DNA from: Flavobacteriales bacterium UBA7430
Lineage (GTDB): Bacteria > Bacteroidota > Bacteroidia > Flavobacteriales > UBA7430
Assembly (NCBI GenBank): GCA_002478765.1
Contig: DLQO01000064.1
Location: 1-6,011 of the forward strand
Direction: 5' to 3'
Length of the DNA stretch: 6,011 nt
Shown: positions 1 to 5,584 of the stretch, one piece after another
Layout of the letters: every line of letters begins with the position of its first letter
How positions within the stretch are numbered: position 1 is the stretch's first letter
The notes under the pieces: model-generated
Database searches by the model: none
Seen by the model: the letters and a program-made list of their open reading frames with translations, nothing else
What the model was told of the DNA's origin: nothing
Program-made: the position numbers and the translations under genes

Positions 1-1701
1 TTCATTGATCGTTAGGTTCAAGGTAACCACGCTGTCGCAACCCGATGTTGTTTGTAAGGTGTCTACATGCGTTCCGCTTTCGGTAATAACTTTCCCGTTC
101 CAGGTGTAAGCATCGCAAGAGATCTCATCCTTACTAAATTCATCATTGTAAATACACGAACCATCATCTGTATTGACTGAAGAATTGTAATTGCATGCAA
201 TGCTTTCCATACAACCTTCTTCCACGGTAACACAAACGCCATTTACATCTGTGAAACCAGGCAAGCAGTTTCCGTCACAGTCTGCATTATTTAAGGGCCC
301 ATTTCCTTCACAAACGCCACAAGCATCGGGACTGGCTGTACCGTTTGGAACCCCTGTACAGTCATCACAGTCATCTCCGCTATTGCCTTCTGCTACACAA
401 CCACAATCACTTTCCCATGAGCTGCCGTTTGGAACCCCTGCACAGTCTGCACAACTTGTATTGTCTCCATCACATACGCCACAGTCATCTTTGAAATTTT
501 CTACAACCCGTCCCTTACCGTTGGTTTCTCCCGAACAGGTTTGACAGTCCATTAGGAATATACATGAACCGTCGTCTGCTTTAGCTAATGAAAAATAATT
601 ACAAGCCGAAGAATCGGTGCAACCCATTGAAAGACGATTGGACAATGCAATCAAAGCTTCCTCTACTGTAGCTTCTGATGCACCGTCCGCATCAAAGTCC
701 ATGGTTTCGACCAAAAGAACTTCTTGTGCCTTTTGGCGGTCAACCTGATTTAAATAATTTCGAAGCAATACAGAAGTTTGACTCCCAGTTAATTGCAATT
801 CCTCACCATCAAGACTCATTGTTTGCTCATCCGAATTGTTATTATTCAGTCGGTCTAAATCTTCATTTAACTGAATGATTGCTGACTGTAAATTTTTTAT
901 TTCGACATCACTCTTAGTCATCCATCCTTCTACAACTAGGGTCACATCGGAGGCCTTTTGAGCATCGGTTCCAATGCCATCTCGCAAGGAACTTAAATTC
1001 ACATAAAAATCATCACTACCTTCCAAAGCAATCTGCAACCGCATGTCAGACAAACTCAAATGCTCGATCTTCTGATCGTCTTTGAAGCTTGCTATGCTTT
1101 CTGTATTTTCATGCACAGCCTCATCTAAATCACGATCAGACTCAGCTAAAGAAAATGCATTTTCAAGAATAGAGTCTAAAGGCTTGCTGATATAATTTGC
1201 GTAGGGATCAAAACCGGCCCCCTCAATGATGTAATTCAATAAATCTGTATTAGAGCTCACACGTTCTTGATCGAATGGGTTAAGAGGATGTGGCAAGTAA
1301 TACATACTTTGAGTATGAAATAATTCATAACCCGTTCCCCAACCGTAATCAATTTCAACATTTAATTGTTTGTCATCCCCATTCCACAAAATGTCCTGAA
1401 AATCTCCAAAAACAGCTACTCCAGAGCCAAGTTCAATTTTCACCTCACCATAGGCATTGGTTGTTGAACTGTGCTCCTCGGTATATACGACATCAAGGCT
1501 TGCGTCTGTAATAGAAAATCGGATGGAAACTTTTTGGTGTCTCAGATGCTCTAAAATGATGTTTTCGCCAGGCATACTAACCCCTTGGGGATGAAGTAGG
1601 GTTGCCTGATAAACCATTCCAGGTGTTTGTGCATGCACAAGGAATGAACAGCATAAAGAAAGTACCAAACCTAATATTTTCAATCTATGTCTCATCATCA
1701 T
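1..1701 (-). CDS. Large secreted modular surface protein, stalk plus Cys-rich and adhesin-type repeats (3' part missing)
   Basis: The frame is open from an ATG at 1701 to the left window edge: 567 residues with no stop, so the C-terminus is missing. Three ATGs lie in tandem (1701, 1698, 1695). An in-frame TAG lies about 40 bases upstream and there is no Shine-Dalgarno. Residues 1-25 are a signal peptide ending LVHAQ. Residues 26-140 are the Bacteroidota N-terminal module (YQA, TTNAYGEV, LGSG, ILWNG, VEIDY, YLPHP). Residues 208-248 and 291-323 carry DDQ-type beta repeats. A coiled coil (I268, L271, I275, L278, L282, L285) lies between them. An acidic DFDADG loop starts at 335. Residues 361-516 hold 21 cysteines, with GCTDSSACNY and GCMESIACNY modules and CGVC/DC.GVPNG repeats. 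Residues 555-565 (CDSVVTLNLTI) begin a repeat common in Bacteroidota adhesins. It is paralogous to the gene at 1771-3417, 69 bases upstream, and is probably the last known member of that operon. A surface or adhesive role is inferred; the ligand is unknown. Confidence 0.9.
   Translation of the reverse strand, partial: MMMRHRLKILGLVLSLCCSFLVHAQTPGMVYQATLLHPQGVSMPGENIILEHLRHQKVSIRFSITDASLDVVYTEEHSSTTNAYGEVKIELGSGVAVFGDFQDILWNGDDKQLNVEIDYGWGTGYELFHTQSMYYLPHPLNPFDQERVSSNTDLLNYIIEGAGFDPYANYISKPLDSILENAFSLAESDRDLDEAVHENTESIASFKDDQKIEHLSLSDMRLQIALEGSDDFYVNLSSLRDGIGTDAQKASDVTLVVEGWMTKSDVEIKNLQSAIIQLNEDLDRLNNNNSDEQTMSLDGEELQLTGSQTSVLLRNYLNQVDRQKAQEVLLVETMDFDADGASEATVEEALIALSNRLSMGCTDSSACNYFSLAKADDGSCIFLMDCQTCSGETNGKGRVVENFKDDCGVCDGDNTSCADCAGVPNGSSWESDCGCVAEGNSGDDCDDCTGVPNGTASPDACGVCEGNGPLNNADCDGNCLPGFTDVNGVCVTVEEGCMESIACNYNSSVNTDDGSCIYNDEFSKDEISCDAYTWNGKVITESGTHVDTLQTTSGCDSVVTLNLTINE
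151..621 (-). repeat. Cysteine-rich repeat region within the left-edge gene
   Basis: This segment encodes residues 361-517 of the left-edge protein. It is bracketed by two copies of a module of the form GC(T/M)xxxACNYxx...DDGSCI, at residues 360-381 and 496-517. Between them lie alternating units of the forms CGVCxG and DCxGVPNG, with DCAGVPNG at 419-426 and DCTGVPNG at 447-454. The even spacing of paired cysteines suggests a rod of small disulfide-bonded units. Such modules are frequent in large secreted proteins of marine Bacteroidota. A third, single copy of the GCT/ACNY module is found in the paralogue at residues 357-380. Confidence 0.8.
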
Positions 1702-1770
1702 AATATTTACAATTCTTTGAACAACATCTTTAAAAATAAGTCCCTATTTTATGTAAGGTTCAAAGTCTAC

Positions 1771-3417
1771 TTACAACTTGAAATAACGAACCGGACGAAG
1801 CTTATTCTGCGAATTTTTATTAAGGTCGATTAGGGTACCATCAACGCCATGCATCCCCTTTGCTATATAACCATTGGTTTGAGAGGAAGACCAATACACA
1901 TCGGGAGTTAGGGATTCATAGCCCTGATCAACAGCTAAAAACTCTTCATTTTCATGAATTTTTTTCAAATCCACCACACTAGGTAAAACCCAATCGGTAA
2001 AACCATTTAGCACATACGAATCGCACATGCTTGCAGCAGTAGATCGCTCTGAACAGGTTCTTAGAATCACATTGGAATTTTCTGTCCCCGCACCCATCGC
2101 TTCGGATGTTGAAAGAACATTGACTCCTGCACAGCCCCATTGAAAAGCATTCCAGGGTCCCACAGAAAGATCCGAGCTAGCCACGATAAGACCTTCCTTG
2201 GTATCCTGATTATAGGCAACCACAAAACCCCCTTGAAAAGAAATTCCGGGTTCGATTGACTCGGGAATGCAATTTTGATATTCGCATAAATCGTCGTTAC
2301 CAAACAAGGATCCTGAATCGTAATTGCATGCATCGGGTTGTGTGCAACCGTAAAGCATATCCACTAATTTGATTAGAGCCTGCTCTACATTGTCTTCATA
2401 ATCTCCATCAGCATTGATATCCATTTGTTTTACGAACTCTATTTCCTCGGCCGTTTGATTATCCGTATTTACATAAGCACTCATATCAACCTCACCCCCC
2501 TCTTCAAGAGCCAAAACATGAGTTTCTTCATTTAAAGTCAATGACTGATCATCGCTAGATATCGACGCCAACGAATCCATATATTTTTTCAGTGCCACAA
2601 TGGCTTCCTCAGCTGAATTTGTTTCATCATCCAGAATGAGCAATTGCTCATCCAATATAACTTCTGAGGCGTTTTGATCATCGGTACCGGTACCGTCCTT
2701 GATGGGACTCAAATCGACCGATTTACTTCCTCCTCGCTCAACACCAACAGTTAACAAATCGTCTTCCAAGGTCAGTATTTCAATTTCCTGATCATCATTC
2801 ATTCCATCAATACGTTCGGAATTCAGCTGCACCTGTTGTGCTAAAAAATCGTCAGCGGAAGCAAGAGATGTTGCATTTTGAATGTAACGCGCATCGGAAT
2901 TGGTTTTGTAAGCGCCTTGAGGGGTAAAACCAGATGCTTGGATGATCTTTTCTACCAATGCTTTGTTATTGTCAATACGCTCGGTGTCTTGCTTGGATAC
3001 AGGATGTGGTAAATAAAGCAGGTTTTCTGTGCCGATGTATTCGAAACCGGCTCCCATTAAATAATCAATCTCCACTTTCAACTGCTTAGGTTTCCCATCC
3101 CAAAGGACCTCTGAAAAGAGTCCTGAAAATGACTTACCATTTCCTATAATGAGGTTAACTTCTCCGAAGATGTTGGTTGTATCGGAGTGGACCTCTGTGT
3201 ACTCATCGCCCATTTCATTCGAGATGGTAAAGCGCATCTTTAACGGAGAGGACCTGAAATAATTCGATCCAAAATCGGTGCCCGGAATTTTGTATACCTG
3301 CTCTGGGGCTTCTATGAGTGCTTGATAGTTGACGCCTAAGATTTGTCCGGTTACATTCAATGAATTCAACAAGCAAAGTAGCATTAACAACACCAAAGTA
3401 TTCTTACCCTTATTCAT
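1771..3417 (-). CDS. Secreted fibre-like protein with Bacteroidota N-terminal module and C-terminal DUF1566 domain
   Basis: The gene is complete at 548 residues. The signal peptide (1-25, with a hydrophobic LVLLMLLCLL core) ends NVTGQ. Residues 26-140 are the N-terminal module also found in the left-edge protein (NYQA, TTNIFGEV, IGNG, VLWDG, VEIDY, YLPHP). Beta repeats starting DDQ/DNQ occur at 208, 246, 289 and 319, with GG.(S/E)VD(L/M)S turns like those of tail-fibre-type proteins. Heptad positions I273, L276, M280 and L283 suggest a short coiled coil. The acidic loop DINADGD begins at 333 and a GCT/ACNY module spans 357-380. Residues 396-547 form a DUF1566 domain: GGFVVA, WGCAG, NGFTDWVLPS (471-480), YWSSSQT (508-514) and a terminal KLRPVRYF. 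No T9SS sorting domain follows, so anchoring is unclear. The start lies 11 bases after the preceding stop, with at best a weak GAG. DUF1566 probably acts as a recognition head, but the target is unknown. Confidence 0.93.
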   Translation of the reverse strand: MNKGKNTLVLLMLLCLLNSLNVTGQILGVNYQALIEAPEQVYKIPGTDFGSNYFRSSPLKMRFTISNEMGDEYTEVHSDTTNIFGEVNLIIGNGKSFSGLFSEVLWDGKPKQLKVEIDYLMGAGFEYIGTENLLYLPHPVSKQDTERIDNNKALVEKIIQASGFTPQGAYKTNSDARYIQNATSLASADDFLAQQVQLNSERIDGMNDDQEIEILTLEDDLLTVGVERGGSKSVDLSPIKDGTGTDDQNASEVILDEQLLILDDETNSAEEAIVALKKYMDSLASISSDDQSLTLNEETHVLALEEGGEVDMSAYVNTDNQTAEEIEFVKQMDINADGDYEDNVEQALIKLVDMLYGCTQPDACNYDSGSLFGNDDLCEYQNCIPESIEPGISFQGGFVVAYNQDTKEGLIVASSDLSVGPWNAFQWGCAGVNVLSTSEAMGAGTENSNVILRTCSERSTAASMCDSYVLNGFTDWVLPSVVDLKKIHENEEFLAVDQGYESLTPDVYWSSSQTNGYIAKGMHGVDGTLIDLNKNSQNKLRPVRYFKL

Positions 3418-3428
3418 AGCTCTATCAT

Positions 3429-4514
3429 TTAATTAATTCTCATTAGTTCAACCCTCCTATTCCACACATTGCTCGTGGTACTGTACTCATCATAGACTTC
3501 GTCATATGCGACACTAAATCGTTCCCTTGGGACTCCCTTCTCGGAGAAGAATCCCAACACCGACTCCACTCTCTGAATGGACTTTTCTTCTGTGGTAAAT
3601 CGATCGTAATATCCTGTGATTTGAAATCTCATCGTGGGACTTTCTAGCAGAACATCAGCCAGCTCTTCCATGGCATTTATATGGGAGGGGTAAAACTGAA
3701 ATTCATTGGGTGGGAAGTAAATTTTTAAACGATTTGAATCTTTGAGAAATAACAACTCATTCTCTTCCAAAAATTCTGAATTTTCTATGAGGGCATCAGC
3801 CACTATCTCTCCTTTATGAACTAAGTTCTTTGAATAGTTCGTATTTAGATTCCACTGTTTGAGATCTAAAGCCAAACCAAATGAAAGATCGTGCGAGTGA
3901 AAGCCATAGGACTCATTGGAACTCTCGACCACATGAAGACTTTTACTGAAATGGTATTTGGAATACAAAGAGATCCAATCGGCAATCCGATAAGAACATT
4001 TGAATCCAAGCAATACATCGAACTTTATATCTGGAAAATCATCATCTAACAATAGATTTGTCGTAACGTTATGTTGCAAAGCATTGTTCGTTTCTTGAAC
4101 AGACCTTATACCATGTCTCAGACTTTTCCTGGAAAACTTTCCATCAAGGAAAAGGGTCCATTTTTGCTTCGTAACCAGCACATAATCCAGACCTAAATTA
4201 ACGCCAAAATATTTTAACTCATACAAACTCTTAAATTCAGAATTAATACGATTGGTATTCAAATAATAAGCATATTCATCGTGAGAGAAGCCTCCATATG
4301 CCCCAATTTTTTTCGCGATTTGTTTTCGAAACCCCAATTCACTTCTATTTTGAGAGGTTAAGTGATTCGTCCTGTAATCATCCTGACTTAGATGCGTGTA
4401 ATTCAATCGAGTCCAGGTATTTACGCCGCTCTCAGAGTAAATGCTTTGAGCAAAAAGAACACCTTGGTGTAATGATATGCTTAAGGCTAGTAAAACCAAT
4501 CTTTTGTACATCAT
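3429..4514 (-). CDS. Outer-membrane barrel-like protein with divergent OmpA C-terminal domain
   Basis: The protein has 361 residues. The signal peptide (about 1-23) ends GVLFAQ. Residues 24-240 are rich in alternating aromatic and polar stretches (for example YELKYFGVNLGLDYVLV and LYSKYHFSKSL) that fit the strands of an outer-membrane beta-barrel. Residues 262-361 match the OmpA/MotB C-terminal pattern: a YFPPNEFQFYPSHINAMEEL entry, an ITGYYD segment in place of the usual GHTD, Q-R-V in place of the R-A helix, and a closing NRRVE (352-356). D304 and R315 correspond by position to the Asp/Arg pair that binds diaminopimelate in OmpA proteins, although the loop between them is about four residues shorter than usual. 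The likely role is to link the outer membrane to peptidoglycan and perhaps hold the neighbouring fibres. The start is MM at 4514, 15 bases after the preceding stop, with no clear Shine-Dalgarno. The family call is good; the function in this operon is inferred. Confidence 0.85.
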   Translation of the reverse strand: MMYKRLVLLALSISLHQGVLFAQSIYSESGVNTWTRLNYTHLSQDDYRTNHLTSQNRSELGFRKQIAKKIGAYGGFSHDEYAYYLNTNRINSEFKSLYELKYFGVNLGLDYVLVTKQKWTLFLDGKFSRKSLRHGIRSVQETNNALQHNVTTNLLLDDDFPDIKFDVLLGFKCSYRIADWISLYSKYHFSKSLHVVESSNESYGFHSHDLSFGLALDLKQWNLNTNYSKNLVHKGEIVADALIENSEFLEENELLFLKDSNRLKIYFPPNEFQFYPSHINAMEELADVLLESPTMRFQITGYYDRFTTEEKSIQRVESVLGFFSEKGVPRERFSVAYDEVYDEYSTTSNVWNRRVELMRIN

Positions 4515-4529
4515 AATCTTAAATTTAAC

Positions 4530-5033
4530 TTAGGTTAATTTGATGATTTTCTTGTGAAATATCTCGTCGTCTTTACGCAATCGTATGGTATAATTACCCG
4601 GAGGTAAATGCTCCAAATGAAGGCTCAACTGCTGAACAGCTCCAAAATCTAAACGCTGTAGCAGCTGACCGTAGTGGTTGTAAATTTCTAGTTGAAAACG
4701 CAGCTCATTAAAGGCCAAAAAGGACAGGTTTATTTCAGTAATAAATGGGTTTGGATAAACCTCAAAGACAGGTTTAGAAGGTCTTTCAATTTGTTTTGAA
4801 GAAATCGCAAAACGGCTTTGAAGGTAGCCTTGACTTAGTATAATGTCGCCCAAAACGTAATCGTTAGATTGAATGGATTGCCCCAATGAATGTTGAAGAG
4901 CATGATGCTGATTTGGCTGAGGAGTAGAAACACTAAAAGTAGACCTGATGATGGACTGTGCCCCAACATGCATTTGTCCTTGTAAAACTAAGGAAACCCA
5001 AAACATCACCATTACACCAAATCCTCTTACCAT
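4530..5033 (-). CDS. Small secreted protein with T9SS type A sorting domain
   Basis: I chose the ATG at 5033 (167 residues) because GAGGTGAT sits just upstream. A GTG at 5039 would add two residues but would overlap that Shine-Dalgarno. The signal peptide spans about residues 1-26 (hydrophobic VMVMFWVSLVLQ, then GAQS). Residues 27-75 resemble the short N-terminal segment of many Bacteroidota secreted proteins (a SLGQS turn followed by ILSQGYLQ). Residues 90-167 are a type A C-terminal sorting domain: VYPNPF (92-97), LEIYNHYGQLLQ, LPPGNYTIRL (143-152) and terminal KKIIKL. This domain directs export through the type IX system, after which it is normally cleaved. Little protein remains outside the signal and sorting domains (about 65 residues), so the mature product would be very small. 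It leads the operon. Its role is unknown; it could be an accessory or cap protein for the downstream surface proteins. Confidence 0.9.
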   Translation of the reverse strand: MVRGFGVMVMFWVSLVLQGQMHVGAQSIIRSTFSVSTPQPNQHHALQHSLGQSIQSNDYVLGDIILSQGYLQSRFAISSKQIERPSKPVFEVYPNPFITEINLSFLAFNELRFQLEIYNHYGQLLQRLDFGAVQQLSLHLEHLPPGNYTIRLRKDDEIFHKKIIKLT

Positions 5034-5042
5034 AATCACCTC
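5034..5042 (-). promoter_or_regulatory. Strong Shine-Dalgarno of the first operon gene
   Basis: Read on the minus strand, GAGGTGAT precedes the ATG at 5033, with five bases between GAGG and the start. It is an eight-base match to the complement of the usual 16S rRNA 3' end. Such a site is unusual in Bacteroidota and is not seen before the other three starts of this operon. It decides for the ATG at 5033 over the GTG at 5039. Confidence 0.7.
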
Positions 5043-5129
5043 ATCTATTAAAACATTATTTACATAATTTCATCTTACATAAAGTTAGAATATTTGAAGG
5101 CTACATAAAATGGGTACCTGCACTCAGAT

Positions 5130-5149
5130 TATAGGTGATATCACCTATA
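5130..5149. promoter_or_regulatory. Perfect 20-bp palindrome, candidate operator
   Basis: TATAGGTGATATCACCTATA is a perfect palindrome with no spacer, centred between 5139 and 5140. It lies about 97 bases upstream of the first operon start at 5033. Perfect dyads of this length without a loop are typical of sites for homodimeric DNA-binding proteins rather than RNA hairpins. No regulator gene is in the window, so the binding protein is unknown. Confidence 0.55.
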
Positions 5150-5177
5150 TGTGTTTGTATTGAACAAAAATTTCACT

Positions 5178-5218
5178 GCTTTTTAGCCTTTAAAATTTAC
5201 AATTAAATCGCTAAAAGC
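5178..5218. repeat. Imperfect inverted repeat
   Basis: GCTTTTTAGC at 5178-5187 faces GCTAAAAGC at 5210-5218. The arms match except for one extra T in the left arm, and 22 AT-rich bases separate them. The AAAGC end of the right arm can also pair with GCTTT at 5244-5248. The significance is unknown; an AT-rich repeat like this could partly be chance. Confidence 0.35.
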
Positions 5219-5267
5219 TACCCTGTAGTCTTGCAGTCGTGGGGCTTTCGATGAAAAAGTTTTAAGT

Positions 5268-5286
5268 TTTAAACGATCCGTTTAAA
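5268..5286. promoter_or_regulatory. AT-rich palindrome with 8-bp arms, possible protein-binding site
   Basis: TTTAAACG at 5268-5275 and CGTTTAAA at 5279-5286 form a perfect dyad around the three bases ATC. The loop is too short and the stem too AT-rich for a good terminator, and no T-tract follows. A protein-binding dyad is more likely. It lies about 235 bases upstream of the operon start, so a link to that operon is only inferred. Confidence 0.4.
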
Positions 5287-5295
5287 GTTAATAAC

Positions 5296-5340
5296 TACCC
5301 ATTGAAAACTGCAAAGTGAGAGCTGAGTGGTCAATGGGTA
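5296..5340. repeat. 10-bp perfect inverted repeat with 25-base spacer
   Basis: TACCCATTGA at 5296-5305 and TCAATGGGTA at 5331-5340 are exact reverse complements around a 25-base spacer. The right arm can alternatively pair with ACCCATT at 5363-5369, so two mutually exclusive hairpins are possible. It could be a structured RNA element, a decayed mobile repeat or a binding region. Nothing in the sequence decides between these. Confidence 0.5.
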
Positions 5341-5443
5341 ATTCTAACGTATAAACGTGCTAACCCATTAAGGTTCGAGCAAAGTTGTTGAGCAGTCTTA
5401 CAAGCCTATGCCTACCCTTCAACTACACGCAGAGTGACAATCA

Positions 5444-5471
5444 ATTCGTAACTCATCATTCGTAATTCGAA
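5444..5471. repeat. ATTCGTAA short direct repeats
   Basis: ATTCGTAA occurs at 5444-5451 and again 14 bases later at 5458-5465, followed by a shorter ATTCGAA at 5465-5471. Strings of this ATTCGTAA type are, from general knowledge, a common kind of intergenic low-complexity repeat in Flavobacteriia. No function is proposed. Confidence 0.5.
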
Positions 5472-5534
5472 ACTGAATCCTGTCTCCTAAGCTATTCCCT
5501 ACTTTCAATTTTTAACTTTTCACAATGCCATCGT

Positions 5535-5576
5535 AAAAAAAATTGACGGCTTCACGCCTGCCTGCGGTAGGGTAGG
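5535..5576 (-). terminator. Candidate intrinsic terminator of the right-edge DUF1566 gene
   Basis: Nine bases after the stop at 5585, the minus strand reads a GC-rich block (CCTACCCTACCGCAGGCAGG). Next come GGC-GTGAA-GCC, a short hairpin, and GTCAA with eight T (5542-5535). Position and T-tract fit a terminator, but the stems are short and imperfect on this strand. The CCTGCCTGCGGTAGG core also resembles a hairpin repeat widespread between Bacteroidota genes, so it may be an interspersed repeat that doubles as a terminator. Confidence 0.4.
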
Positions 5577-5584
5577 ATTAAATT

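Larger units (their letters stand above)
5043..5584. other. Gene-free intergenic region rich in inverted repeats
   Basis: I found no credible gene on either strand in these roughly 540 bases. The region separates the 3' end of the right-edge DUF1566 gene from the four-gene operon, so it should carry a terminator for the former and the promoter of the latter. It contains a perfect 20-bp palindrome, an AT-rich 19-bp palindrome, a 10-bp inverted repeat with a second partner downstream, ATTCG repeats and a GC-rich hairpin; these are listed separately. No convincing TAnnTTTG promoter element was found. The mixture looks like regulatory DNA combined with decayed intergenic repeats. Confidence 0.6.

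Noticed and set aside
191..544. Plus-strand open frame of 117 residues
   Set aside because: It lies opposite the cysteine-rich repeats of the left-edge gene, and its Ser/Pro/Gln-rich composition is a by-product of the repeated codons on the other strand.
678..1511. Two further plus-strand open frames (678-878, 1290-1511)
   Set aside because: Both are antisense to a continuous minus-strand gene with recognised domains, and neither shows a recognisable motif.
1702..1770. Terminator between the two paralogous genes
   Set aside because: Only a weak GTAAG/CTTAC pairing with a 12-base loop is visible and no good T-tract follows; read-through is more likely.
2067..2333. Minus-strand 88-residue frame within the DUF1566 gene
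   Set aside because: It is an out-of-frame overlap with the DUF1566 coding sequence and has no signal, motif or ribosome binding site.
4298..4516. Plus-strand 72-residue frame
   Set aside because: It is antisense to the start of the OmpA-like gene and without recognisable content.
5080..5087. Minus-strand TAACTTTA as a Bacteroidota -7 promoter element
   Set aside because: It matches TAnnTTTG except for the last base, but no TTG is found at the -33 distance, so it is too weak to annotate.
5043..5584. CRISPR array or tRNA in the long gene-free stretch
   Set aside because: The repeats are too short and irregular for CRISPR, and no cloverleaf or T-loop sequence was found.
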